NCBI GenBank assembly: GCA_037447655.1
Contig: JBBHKE010003521.1
Span: 1-64,000 of the forward strand
From: Zygnema cylindricum
Lineage: Eukaryota > Streptophyta > Zygnematophyceae > Zygnematales > Zygnemataceae
Length of the DNA: 64,000 nucleotides
Direction of reading: 5' to 3'
Below are positions 12,601 to 23,560 of the stretch, in pieces (positions within the stretch are counted from its first letter, which is position 1; each line of letters begins with the position of its first letter). The notes beneath the pieces are model-generated. The model made no database searches. It was not told where the DNA came from and saw nothing but the letters and a program-made list of their open reading frames with translations. The translations under genes and the position numbers were made by a program.

Positions 12601-15311
12601 AGGGCCAGACTTGTGATTCAGAGGCACTGTTTCTAATACCCAATTGCGACATTAACGATGTCAAGCCAGAGGAATCTGTCCCCTTCTGAGACGGCTTTCC
12701 TGATTTTTCTATTCTCTTTATTTTGTCAGTCGTGGTTTCTACATACTCCCCTCTACTATTTTGCTTCGTGATGACATCATCCTCCGTATCCTCCAGGGAT
12801 CCTCTTCGCCGGTTTCCGTCGCTTTGTCCATTTCCATCACCAACCGATGGAAAAGCCCCTCCCCCGTCTTGGGCCCCATATGCCCTTGGATTTGATTCTT
12901 TTCCATCTGGACCTCCTTGCTCAGAAGTATACCCTCCAAACGTCTGACGTTTCTGATCGTTGATTGAACCTGACTGGGAATCAAGTTGCTCATCTGTGTT
13001 TTGAGAATCGGACAAAGGCATTCGGTTACCGCCTCTACGATCCACCATCGCCCCATTTGACATTCGGTGCTCTCCTCCCGGAAAACTGTCATCTACAGTG
13101 GCCGGCCCTGATTGTCCCATACCCAGAAGCTCTCCCTCAGCCCTTCCTATCGAACCCGTGGAGCTTCTCCTGGAGGCAAGAAGTACTTCCCTCAAAGCTT
13201 GCCGAGATTCACCCGCTTCTCCTTTTGACCTTGACCATGCCAACTGTTGTCTCTCCTCCTCTAATCCCAATACTCCCCTCCCACTGCTTGCCTTAGGTTT
13301 TGGGGCGGATGGAAGCTTCTTATCTAACAACGCCCGTAGACGGGCTGGAAGTTCTGGTTTGGAAAGTTCTTGCTTCACCGAAAAAAGCTCGTGTTTCGGG
13401 CTCAGCATGACCTGTCTCTGAGCCGGATGACGACCGGGACTTGGTGGTTTGTCCAATGATCCGCGATAGCGACCACCTCCATTCTGAATCGCTGGATTGG
13501 GTTCCTCATCATCGGTTAACCGGGGAGGCATAGTCGTTTGTCTCATGTAAGCCCGGCTCTGGTCATCTTCATCGTCCCACAGCTCCTCCTCTTCGGCCTC
13601 AGAGGTGGGCATTTTTGATGGAAGAGTTCTTTGGCGAAGGAAGAAAACAGAGTTGTCAGGGCTTTCTTTATACTGTTTGGAATTACGGCTGAGGCTCCTG
13701 CTCAGAGATCGGGGAGAAGAGGCTAGAGAACCGCCTGATGTTCTTGATTGCATCTGAAAACTTTCATGTCCTTGACCTATTCTATCAGAAGAGAACGAAG
13801 CAGATGGCCGTAGTCCACCGGAAAACTGCCACGCATCTTGCCCAGATCTGCGTGAAGGTGATATCTGTTGACTTCTATAACCTGAATTATTTTCCATGGC
13901 TCCCTGGTCAGAGCTTCGTCTGGAGTCCGGTAACCCCCTCTCCAGACTCTTCCTCCCAGAGACTACTGGTCTTCTCTTGGGACTCAATCCTCCATGGAAT
14001 TTGGAGCCTAAGAGAGGCTCCGGTTTTCGTGCATGAGGTAACCTAGAAGGCAACGTTCTCTGTCTTCTGAATACGGATGAATCAGCTTCTGATTCTTGGT
14101 CGAGAGAAAGGTGAGAGTTCATCTCTGTGGATTCATCCACATGGGAAGAATCTCCCTCCTGGAGAAGAGAGGGCATCGTTTTTTGCCGTCTGAACAAGGA
14201 ATTCTGCGGAGTAGTATTCAGGTTCTGCAATTGTTGCTTCCTGTGGGTGGGACTTTGTCCCGGCAGTCGAGGTCCATCCTCCGTCGGGCTCTTTTGCCCA
14301 CCGCTTCCATTGTCGGCATGTTTAGCTGCAGGAAATCAGAGAGAAAAACAAGAATTTGAACGAGCCAGTCAACTTCCATAACATAAACATGGTTTCTGAA
14401 AAGCTATCCTTCTAGGGTAATTACACATATGCGCTTACTGGCATTACTAGCCAGTAATCACAGTAATCGCACAAAAAGGAGTACAAGTTGTACATTTGTA
14501 TGAACAGTTATTGCAATTCCTGGCTGCCAGTAATCGCGGCCGTGTAATTACCCTAGTTTAAGGTATTTCTTAGAAACTTCTACCTTGATGTATATGCCAT
14601 GGGACAGTCCTCTTCAAGCAAGTACATCCTTCGTAGACTCATGTAAGGCGGTTATATATAAAAAAAAGGTTTTTATGTTCATATCTTTCAAAAGTAATAA
14701 TCTGAAAACGCAAAATGGTACTCAATACATCGCTTATCCAATAGCAGAACCATACATCTTCTACCGCAAGGTCATAAAAATGAGTTGCACTATATTACTA
14801 TGTATTATTCGAAACCATTGAACAGTCGTACTTTGTAATGTGACAAAAAATTCATCCTCTTTCCCAAGATTTTGACCAAATTCATACTAGAAAAAGATGC
14901 ATCATATTTACCTTCCTAACCTAACATGAAAAAAAAAAAAAAAACACAGAGAGCATGAAACAAGCAGAGCAGAAATCAAACCTGAGGCAAGTGTAGCTTA
15001 CAAACTACAAAAAACATAAAAGAATACACCACATCGATAAGTTCTACATAATCATGAAAACCTAAAATTTATAAACAACTAAAGATTCCACGTTGCAATA
15101 CGAAACAAATGTAGCTTACATATTACTGGAAAAACAAAGAATCCACCACATAGGTAAGTTCTACAGAATGGAAACCCTAAAATTCGCATACAACTGGGAG
15201 TGCACCTTGCAAGACGGTGAAGCAGCTCCCACACTTGTAGTACGGATTGCCAGCTGGCGGCTCCTGAAGGATGGCTCGACATTTCGGACATTGAACCATG
15301 CGAGCCGCCAT
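6638..15311 (-). CDS. EDR4/DUF3133-type plant zinc-ribbon protein, 7 exons
   Basis: Proposed exons (minus): 15311-15206, 14325-12566, 12247-12100, 11807-11684, 8034-7974, 7040-6814, 6683-6638. All junctions are GT-AG and phase-consistent, giving 823 residues and a TAA stop. Residues 1-35 form a first zinc ribbon (CPKC at 8-11, CGSC at 27-30), as in EDR4 N-termini. Exon 2 is a long hydrophilic linker with four FRRQ[RK]T[LM]PS-like repeats. Exon 3 holds a second ribbon (CQNC at 623-626, KLRCGKC at 646-652), typical of DUF3133. Exons 4-7 encode VLVNG, AGPIQSGEFWYDVTAGFWG, GGPCLGIIP, VYVNGREL and a basic end. The second-ribbon and C-terminal parts resemble a family of plant DUF3133 proteins; EDR4 itself is a defence-related regulator. 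The molecular role of this protein is unknown. Short exons were found by motif and phase, so boundaries need transcripts. Confidence 0.85.
7159..7543. mobile_element. MITE family E copy in intron
   Basis: It begins GGGTAAATTATACG and ends CGTATAATTACCC, a terminal inverted repeat close to GGGTAATTACAC. Inside are AGTAATG/TTACTGGCAGTAA-type segments shared with 8501-8634 and 14415-14553. It lies in the intron between the 61-bp and 227-bp exons of the zinc-ribbon gene. ATTCC/TTCAG-rich low-complexity sequence flanks it (7040-7150, 7550-7690). Confidence 0.6.
8501..8634. mobile_element. MITE family E copy in intron
   Basis: It starts GGGTAATTACACAGACC and ends in a decayed ..TTTGTAATGACCC. Inner CCAGTCATCACAGCAATCGTAC resembles CCAGTAATCACAGTAATCGCAC of the 14415 copy. 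It lies in the large intron of the zinc-ribbon gene. Confidence 0.6.
9113..9334. mobile_element. MITE family A copy, near-perfect TIRs
   Basis: Terminal inverted repeats TACACCGCGCATCGTTATTA and its complement TAATAACGATGCGCGGTGTA are exact, with TA at each edge. The element is 222 bp, AT-rich and non-coding. It lies in the intron between the 124-bp and 61-bp exons of the zinc-ribbon gene. The intact repeats suggest recent insertion compared with the 3201 copy. Confidence 0.85.
10273..10493. mobile_element. MITE family A copy, decayed
   Basis: CACCATGCATCGTCATTAACG at the left and CTAATAATGAAACACAGTGTA at the right match the family A ends with several changes. The length (about 220 bp) equals the 9113 copy. 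It is intronic to the zinc-ribbon gene. A further end-like segment, TTAACTCTAATTACACTATGTGGTGTA, at about 10788-10814 may belong to another remnant. Confidence 0.5.
11196..11270. repeat. GA-rich microsatellite in intron
   Basis: A run of GAGAGAGGGAGGGA-type purine sequence, preceded by a short TG/GT run (TATATGTGTGTGTG). It lies in the same large intron. The open frames across it on both strands are compositional. Confidence 0.8.
14415..14553. mobile_element. MITE family E copy, intron 1
   Basis: Ends are GGGTAATTACAC and GTGTAATTACCC, exact complements, flanked by TA on both sides. A TTACTGGCATTACT/CCAGTAATC internal block also folds back. It is 139 bp, lies in the first intron of the zinc-ribbon gene, and is the best reference copy of this family in the window. 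Confidence 0.8.
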
Positions 15312-16741
15312 TGATACTCGCACAGCAGATACTGAGGAATGTGGACTGCTAACGTGAATGCAAGGCTAGGGCTGGCATGCCCTAACATGTAAGGTATGCT
15401 GCCAGAGACAGGATGAGAGAGAAGAGGATTCCGAGATCAGAGGACAGGACAGAAATAAACAGGAATATAATGTGCCAACCTACAGAAAGAACGTCACGTC
15501 ACGACATAGAACGTAAAAGAGAGAGAAATATCAGAGGCAAACAGAAGAATACTGAATAGCAAAAAGTAAAAACCAATGCAATCAAAATTAGAGGGAAGGA
15601 GACAGCGATTGCGGGAGCACGAACAGTTGTGCTCAAATTCAAGTGAAACGTCAGCAGGAACAGGTGAACGATGACGGCCGTTAGCAACATGGAACTGGAA
15701 CGGGCAACATAGAAGGGAGTGGCAGGTACGGCGAATTAAATGACAGGACACTTGCAGGACAAATTTTGTCGCTTGAAGAGTTGGAGCTTGGAAGTTGGAA
15801 GTGCTTCATCATGGTTGTTCAGCGAGTGTACCAATCACAAAACGTACCGTAACATTAGTAGGTACGGTACGACGGTCGTGATTATCGTAAGGGAAGGACG
15901 CAAATGGGCCGTACAGGACAGAATCTGTATTTCAACCGTTAATGAGGGGATTTTTCAACGTCCGGAATTCATCCGGATCGTCCGTCAGGTTTGGTTTTTG
16001 CTCCTTGCACAGCAAATGTGCTGCGATGTACGGAAGTATCAGTCGGTTAAAGCCGGCTCTTTATGTCGCACCCTTTTGTACTTTCCCGTCTTTAATCTGA
16101 CCGAAGTTATACGCTCTACCGGTTTGGGGAGGATGGCGACCGAACCGCCGGGGAGTAGTTCTATGCACAAATTCTGTTGAAACGAGCATTTTGGAGTCTA
16201 AATTACTGTACGGCATTGAGCTATGAGGGACTTGACGCACGTCAGACGTCATTATTTTGCATGGGGGGTCATCGAAAGATGCTAACAGAGGTCGCAACAC
16301 CCGCAGATTAGGGGTCCTACTGGTACAAATTTAGCAATAAGTAATTTGACCTGAGCGGGAACGGAACACGTCACTATTGACGACATATTTGACCTTGGGA
16401 AAAGGACAAATGCTTCGTCCCCACACAGACGCTGCCACTTGGTGCAACGCGTGGCCATCAGTCGGCGCAGTCCGCGAGTCAACTTGTTTAATGCCGGGGT
16501 CAGATTTGGAGGGATATCTGGGATTGGGTTCCCGGGGATCCAGGAATCTGTACGGAACCCCTGAGTCTTTCCTCCGGACCACCTGTTCCATGCCGGTATC
16601 AGGCCTGAAACTTTTGATTTACTCGGACAAAATAATTACGGAATTTGTTTGCGAGAGTCTGTTACCCCATTTGTACAACACTCTCTGGCGTCTTCAGCGG
16701 CAATACATACACGTGTGAGGTGATTACAGTTGGGAGCGAAC
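15312..16741. other. upstream region of the zinc-ribbon gene, no gene seen
   Basis: This lies 5' of the proposed start codon at 15311 and should contain its promoter and 5' untranslated region. No TATA box could be assigned with confidence. Plus-strand frames up to 146 residues (15740-16180) and overlapping frames near 16330-16718 have no recognisable domains and look spurious. Around 16100-16600 GC rises, without a clear repeat. Confidence 0.45.
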
Positions 16742-18274
16742 TACACCGCCAATCGCTATTAGCGTACAGGTTTCTTTAGCGTATAGGAATAATTGCAGTG
16801 ATTTACGGTAATTAGGGCACGTCCCCATGTAAGCGATACTTTGAAAAATTATTTTGGACTGTAGTGAAGTTTTCCGTACTACTTTGAAAAGCATCCCTAT
16901 GTGCGAAAATGAAATCGGAACTCTGGAATGTGACGGGTGTAGATGTGGGTACAATTTTGTGACGGATGAAGACGAGTACGAAACTTTCGACAATAGGTGA
17001 AGCCAACAAAAACAGCGACAGTTGTAGACGTTTCAATTTTTGTAATTTTGTGACATTGTAGATGTTTCGGGTTTTGTGACATTGTGACGCCATGCTCAAT
17101 TGTGACAACGTCGACGTCACAGATTCAAGAACTTTCCCCCATGGCTATCCGATTTCGTTTTTTTGACTTTTTTCACTCGAATTAGAATAAAAATGCACAT
17201 AAAGGTAGTCAAAAGAATTGTTTTTCAAATATCTTTCATTTCATAACAGTATTGTTGTTCCTCATTCTAAAAAGTGAGAGATGAAAGTGATAGTGTAAAA
17301 GAGAGAGGGGAGAGGTGGACGACGGCGCAAAATCCTGCAAATGGCCCATGAATGAAAGTGGAGGTCCGCGACCCCTGCAGATTTTTTTCCGTACATTCTC
17401 GTCTTTTCCGTACATGCACGTGACGGGCAGGGAGAAAAATAGTGAGTGCTCTCCCTCGTTCTAAATTTTTTTCGCAAGTGTGGCGCGTGCGTGGGCCGTT
17501 TTGCATTCGTTGTTTGGGTGGTACTTTCCTTGAAATCACCTCGCTAGGTGATTTTTGATGAAGTTTTTTGACTGGTTAGATTCTCTTGCCCGGGGGTCGA
17601 AAAAAGGAAAACGCCAAAATTTGTTAAGATGACGACAAACATAAAGTACATTCAAAGTATCGACTTGACGTTTGCTGTACTTTTAAAGAATTGGTTTTTT
17701 TGTATTTGTAAAGTTTTTATCGTACGGAACTGCGTTTTGGGTGAAAACGACAGAATAAAGTAGATACTTTAATACATGGGGACGTACCCTTAGGAATTTG
17801 AAAATTAAAAAAAAAAACATACATTCTAATTGTTTACTCATGCTAATTTGGGTCTTTGTAAAAAATATATGTCGGTCACAAACATGCTTACACTAATATA
17901 GATACTTGTACAAAATCAGAAAAATCGTACGTTCACACAGTCGAAACGTGGTTGTTAGACGAATATGTGCGAACGTGATATTTGACAACCCGATTTCATC
18001 CTCTTTTTAGAGCGCATAATCTCATGCGTCCGCGGTTACTTAAACTCATTAATTATACCTTTTCACTTAAAAAGGTACAATTTTGTACGGTTTGACACTA
18101 ACCTTACACCACACTATTTAAATGACAACGTACTTTCGTTTTTACGCTAATTGGACAAAAAATCCAAAATGGCGTAAAGAAAAAAAACATAATAATTTAT
18201 GCTATTTAATAATTTGGAAAAAAAAAAGCGGGACCGAATTAGCGTTCAATACGCTAATAGCAATTGGCGGTGTA
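16742..18274. mobile_element. MITE family A split by a Harbinger-type MITE
   Basis: The left end TACACCGCCAATCGCTATTA is at 16742. The matching right end TAATAGCAATTGGCGGTGTA closes at 18274. Between them lies a complete 975-bp family B element (16815-17789). Removing it leaves a family A element of about 560 bp, similar to 18276-18819 and 44692-45213. This dates the family B insertion after the family A one. Confidence 0.7.
16815..17789. mobile_element. PIF/Harbinger-type non-autonomous element, family B
   Basis: Ends are GGGCACGTCCCCATGT and ACATGGGGACGTACCC, flanked by TTA on both sides. The 3-bp TTA/TAA duplication is characteristic of PIF/Harbinger. It is non-coding (975 bp). Inner landmarks are TTTTGGACTGTAG, GACAGTTGTAGACGT, TGTGACATTGTGACG, TTCCGTACAT and a central fold AAATCACCT-CGCT-AGGTGATTT near 17535-17556. 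Full relatives are at 52884-53822 and, more distantly, 40214-41180 and 43580-44536. Confidence 0.8.
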
Positions 18275-18275
18275 C

Positions 18276-18819
18276 TACACCGCGAATCGTTATTCGTGTC
18301 AATAACTCTAATCTGGGTTATTAAAATTTTGATTTTTTTTTTCAAATAGGATACATGATTTTAATTTTTCCTTAACGTTAATTAGGGTACCGTACAAAAT
18401 AGCGAAAAGCCTAAAAGTACAATAAATTATAAATAGTGTGGTGTACGGTCGATGTCATACCGTACATAAATGTACCTTTTCAAGTGAAAATTTACAAAAA
18501 ATGATTTAAATCACACGCGCACGCATAGGAATGTGCGCTAAAAAAAACAGGATTAGTCTGACAAGTAAATTAGTATGGCATGTACAGATATTTTAAATTC
18601 GCAACGGCATACGATTTATAATATTTTGTACGGGTACATATATTAATGTATATAATCGTACGGCGAATATTCCATTTTTGTTGTTCCCAAATTAGCATTA
18701 ACGCCGAAATTAGAATACACCTTATTTTTGAAAATTTTCAAATTTTTAATTTGCATAAAGTACGGTAAATTTTCTTCAACACTATTTAAACTTTGACACT
18801 AATAACGATTCGCGGTGTA
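18276..18819. mobile_element. MITE family A copy
   Basis: Ends are TACACCGCGAATCGTTATTC and ACTAATAACGATTCGCGGTGTA. It abuts the previous family A element with one base between them (..GGTGTA-C-TACACC..). This suggests one copy inserted at the terminal TA of the other. It is about 544 bp, AT-rich and non-coding. Confidence 0.8.
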
Positions 18820-19040
18820 CAGTTGGGAGCCGAACCGAACTACACCGTCATTGGGTCGCAATCGGGTACCCAAATCCGTACCCGTTAAGTACCCGGCTGG
18901 GCGCATTGGATCCGGAACGGATTCGGGTGCAAAATTTAGGGGGCCGGCTGGATAATGACAAAAAAGAAATAAAACAAATTCGGGTACGGCCGGGTAAGCA
19001 AAAAACAAAAAAACTTGAAGGTTTCGTAGGTACATTCCAA

Positions 19041-19260
19041 TACACCGTGAATCGTTACTAGCGTATTGAACGCTAAATCGGTTCCCCCCAATTTTTCCCA
19101 AATTCTCAAATAGAATAATCCATACTATTTAAAAAAAAACTAATTTATAATTAGAGAAAATGATTTCTTTTAAAATTTTCAAATTTCTCAATTAGCGTTA
19201 ATAACGCTAATTATTCTTATAAGCTAAAAAAACTTCTACGTCAATAACAATTCACGGTGT
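19041..19260. mobile_element. MITE family A copy
   Basis: It begins TACACCGTGAATCGTTACTA and ends CAATAACAATTCACGGTGT. It is about 220 bp. The interior carries TTAGCGTTAATAACGCTAATT-type inverted motifs. It is separated from the next family A copy by only a few bases. Confidence 0.7.
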
Positions 19261-19263
19261 GAT

Positions 19264-19852
19264 GAACACCGCCAATCGTTACAAACATTTATAAATTATA
19301 AGTGTTGAAAATTAATTAACGTTATTAACGCTAATTTGAGTTTTGCAAGGTTTTTGAACAAAAATTTTACTCGAATTGATCCATAACGTTGATTTGGGTA
19401 CAACGGATCTGTCATAAAGATCTTCACGGTAAAATAGGTAAAAGTACAACATTTGACAAATCATACACCGTCGCGTCTTTTTACTCTAATTTATTCGTAA
19501 CTCTAATTTGGGTTTTCTCACGTATAATTAATAGGCTATCAATATTTTTTCACTAAAATAGGTATGATCTCATTTCGCTTTTCATTCTGAGAGCAATTTT
19601 ACGTGCGATCGCGATTATTTTAATCTATGTTTGGTACTTTTTTACTCAACAAAGTACCATTTTGTACGGACTTCCACGTCTGTACACCACACTATTCAAG
19701 AAGATCTTAAATTAAAATTATTAACGCTAATTCACCAAAACCTTAATTAACGTAAAAAAAAAATAGTGTTATTAATTATATTTCATGTTTTCAAGTCAAC
19801 ATTTGGGGGTGCCGATATAGCATTCATAACGCAAATGACGTTTGGCGGTGTA
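19264..19852. mobile_element. MITE family A copy, fourth in the cluster
   Basis: It begins AACACCGCCAATCGTTAC and ends CAAATGACGTTTGGCGGTGTA. The gypsy LTR starts three bases beyond its right end. With the three preceding copies it forms a nearly continuous family A block from 16742 to 19852. Confidence 0.65.
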
Positions 19853-19854
19853 CT

Positions 19855-20828
19855 TGTAATAGGATTTCATACATCTCATAAAATCCCATTATTACAACCA
19901 ACTTCAACCATATATTCCACACATTGGAAAATTACACATTCACGTTGGAAAGCACTCACATAATGATAAACTTTAAATTAGAAGAAGCTTCTGTCCACAT
20001 AACATTGGCTTGGTCTCTTACCCTCGTGGCTCAACCCTTTTTCTAAAAGTATTTTCCACTGCTCTCCACTCTTAAATAATTGTATCCCATAACTACTGAA
20101 ACACTAATTAGTTAGTAAGAGATTTCAGTGCGAAAATGCCATTGCTCCAATTTTGTATTATTCGCTCAAGACCAAGATCAGTCAAAATTTCCACAAACTT
20201 TTCCAAAGAAAAGATGTTTACTCTTCTCTTAGACTTCACTATTTATCCATCATCGCCGTAGACTCGCCAAGCCACAATCAACGCTCCGTTGAACAGGTTT
20301 TACCTGGGCCAATCATTGACCAGCTAAGACTCACACTAACCAATGCAAAAACGTGTGAAATCTCCCACTAACTACGTAGCATTTCTAACCAATCGAACGC
20401 TACTTTTCACTACGTAACATTAACGTGCAAAAGTGCGCGCCAATAGAAACGTGACTTTACACGGATGTGCGTCACAAATTTCACACGCAAAACTACCTAC
20501 GAAATTATATAAAGTGAAAGTGACGTTTCATACTAAAAATTGTAAGAAACGAACCATTATGTGTACCAAACAAAATATTGATTCATTTGGTACTTTATAA
20601 ACATGCACCTAAAATTCCGCGGCTAGTTTGACTATTAAACCATTACATTGAACACACATTCGTTATTTTGACCTCGCGTTGTTGCCTAAACAGACCAATC
20701 ACTATATCTTTTAAAATACAACTCTAAATCGTGCGATTCTGTCGCGAACGTCTACCAAATTCATAACATTATATTCGTAACACTAAATACCCATTTACGA
20801 ACTAATTCGATCCACTATTACTGTTACA
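19855..20828 (-). repeat. gypsy 3' LTR (full length)
   Basis: Starts TGTAATAGGATTTC and ends ACTGTTACA (TG..CA), about 974 bp. Its first 375 bp match the right LTR closely. Its remaining ~600 bp (from CTTAGACTTCACTATTTATC) are absent from the right LTR but recur at 36085-37914. On the minus strand a short purine tract AGGGGATGA lies next to its inner end (20829-20837), as expected for the polypurine tract. Confidence 0.75.
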
Positions 20829-20985
20829 TCATCCCCTGTTTATTTTTAACTAACCTCAGTTAAAACACATTTTATTCTCAAAACGGGACTTCTATATTAT
20901 TATCCCTCCAATACCTTTGTAAAAACTCAAAATTTTTATCTTCTAAAGTCAAATCATATTCGGGCCTTCCTAGATAATGCACTTG

Positions 20986-21720
20986 CTAGAATATAGTATT
21001 GCCGACCTTAAAACGCTGACCGACCCAATCTATTACCCAATTGTGGACCTCAGGTTGTATAATTATTGAGGGATCTAATTCCAATTCTCCTTTAGTTGGT
21101 CGAAGATTTGCTAATTTCAACAGACTGATGTGTATCCCTGGATGATTTTTTGTTGAAAGCGAAAAGTCCAATTTGGCAGCAACTGATGATATCATCTCGA
21201 TTACAATAAATGGTCCGATGTACTTAGGAGAAAATTTCCCCATAGGATCTGATTGTCCCTTGATCTTGCACCTGTAATTAGTTGTTGAAAGCGAAACCTT
21301 GTCACCTGTGCTTACCACCCAATCACCTCGTTTGCCGTTAGCATTTAATTCTTGCCTTCTTTGTGCCTCCACTAATGCATCCCAGACTGTTTTTCAAAAT
21401 GTTTGAATGTATTCCCAAAATTTTATTCCAGAACCCATATTCTCTTCATTGACCCCTATTATTAAGTCTAATGCTTCCCTCGGTTTGTATCTGTATGCAA
21501 CTTCAAACGGCGAGAATCCTGTACTGACATGTTTACATGAATTGTATGCAAATTCCATTAATGGCAGTTTAGATTCCCATCTGTTATAGACTCCATTGCA
21601 AACAGTCCTAAGCATTTCCTCTATTGTACGGTTCATCCTTTTTTTCTGTCCATATCTCTTAGGAAGATAAGAGGTACTCATTTTAAATTTAGTTCCTAAT
21701 TTTGCTGCATTTTTTTCCAA
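20986..21720 (-). pseudogene. gypsy integrase C-terminal half, broken
   Basis: Two minus-strand frames belong together. 21720-21394 has RMNRTIEEMLRTV and WESKLPLMEFAYNS..TGFSPFEV, typical of the retroviral-type integrase core end. 21372-20986 has DKVSLSTTNYR and GKFSPKYIGPFIVIE, the GPY/F module that follows integrase. They are separated by a frame break near 21390. No chromodomain was recognised before the LTR. Confidence 0.8.
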
Positions 21721-22639
21721 AATGCAAACGTAAATTTTGGAACTCTATCACTAAGTATAAACACAATAACTATATGATGTCTAACCACGTTGTCAAAATA
21801 TATCTTTGCGATATCTACAACTAAATGAGTAGTTTTGCAAGAGATAAATATTGCCATTTTACTGAAACCTATCGACTACGACCATGATACTGTCATTTCT
21901 TCCAGATGTAGCCGGCAAACGGACAATAAAATTCATACAGACAGACTCCCATGGTTTTTCGGGGATATCCAAAGGTTTTAAAGACCTCTAGGTTTTTGGT
22001 TACAATGTTTACTATGTTGGCAAGGGACACAACTTTCCACGGGTTTTTACACCTCTTTTGCCATCCTTGGCCAAAAAAATCTACTCTACAACCGACTAAG
22101 AGTTTTATCTAAACCTAGATGTCCTAAATGCTCATAGGATTCAGGTAAAAGTTGTTTTATTTAGTCTCCCACCTCAGGAATGCATAGCCTATTTCTTGTT
22201 CGCAAATACAGTAAACCATCGTCTATTTTAAAGTTTTTGACATGCCTCTCATTCAATGGGTCAAAATTCCCCTATGAAAGATTCTTGAAAATCATAGCAA
22301 AATAAAGATCTTTATCATAACCATTTTTAACAGCATCTAAAAACAGTTTATCTTGAACCATATTTCAAAACATGTACTTAATGGATGTGCCACCACATTT
22401 GTTTTTCCACGAATATGTTTGACGTTAAATTTGAAATATGCCAATTTTTGCATTCACCTAACTCGTCCACCGATCATAATTTGTCCATCACTTCATCTAA
22501 CAAAGTGCTTTATTATCATAATGAACTGTCTATTCTTTATTAAGCAATTAAAAACGCAATTTCACCAATGCATAAACAATTACAAGTAAATCAGTTTTTG
22601 TGCTGGATAATTCTTTTCAGCATCACCGAATTTCCTTAA

Positions 22640-23560
22640 CTAAAAACGAATAGGATAGAAGTGTTTAACAACTTTTTGACTTAAAACTCCACCTAACCCT
22701 TTATTAGATGCATCTATGGTGATCAAGACTTCAAACTCCCACCACACCAGTGTAGGGGCAAAGGTAAACTTCTCTTTTAGTTCTTCGAAAGCTCTCTGCT
22801 GATCAGCTCCCCACAAAAACGTCTCCTTCTCCCGTAGTAAACCCGTCAAAGGTGCGGAAATTATACTAAAGTTTCTGATAAATTTCCTAAAATATGTGGC
22901 CAACCCCAAAAACGATATAAATTGTGATATTTGTAGATTGCTTCTAATCTTGAATCGCATCGATTTTGGATGGATCTTTTTTAACACCTTCCACACTAAC
23001 TATATGTCCCAAAAATCATTGTTCATTTTAAAGAAAACTACATTTTGACAATTTTACACACAATTTCTTTCTCTTAACCTTTCCAATACTTTCCTTAAAT
23101 GACTTACATGTTGTTTTTTAGATTCACTGTATATTAGGATTTCATCTATAAACACTTGAACAAACTTATTAATATAATTCGAAAATGTTTTGTTTCTTTA
23201 ATATTTGATAAGTGGGGTGCATTCGTCAAACCAAATGGCATCACTATCTATTCAAAATGACCGGCTCAAGTTCTTAAATGGCACCTGATTAAAGCCATTA
23301 CGCGGATCAATCAAAGAAAATAATTTAGCCTCTTTCAAGCGATCTAGTGGTAATGGATACTTATCTTTCATATTCAGACTACGATAGTCGACACACATTC
23401 TTAACGTTGCGTCTTTCTTTTTGACGAAGAGGACTGTTGCTCTGTTTGGTGATTTGCTGGGCTGAATATGTCCTTTTTTTAGAAGCTCCTTGATTTGTTT
23501 CTTTAACTTCTCATGCTCAAAGAAACTGTGCTTATAAATTCTTGTGACCAGAGGATTATA
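22640..23560 (-). pseudogene. gypsy reverse transcriptase / RNase H, broken
   Basis: Minus-strand segments carry RMCVDYRSLNMKDKYPLP and SLIDPRNGFNQ (about 23270-23420), FIDEILIYS (about 23125-23155, where the usual catalytic FxDD is FIDE), and SFLGLATYFRKFIRNFS..PLTGLLREK followed by LITIDASNKGLGGVLSQ (22996-22640), the RT thumb and start of RNase H. Several frameshifts and stops separate them. The altered catalytic acidic pair alone would abolish activity. Confidence 0.85.

Noticed and set aside
12739-14381. plus-strand and alternate minus-strand frames over the zinc-ribbon exon 2
   Set aside because: Shadows of the supported minus-strand exon, which has internal motif repeats and in-phase splice junctions.
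15740-16180. 146-residue plus-strand frame
   Set aside because: No recognisable motifs and sits in the upstream region of the zinc-ribbon gene; overlapping frames on both strands nearby indicate chance openness.
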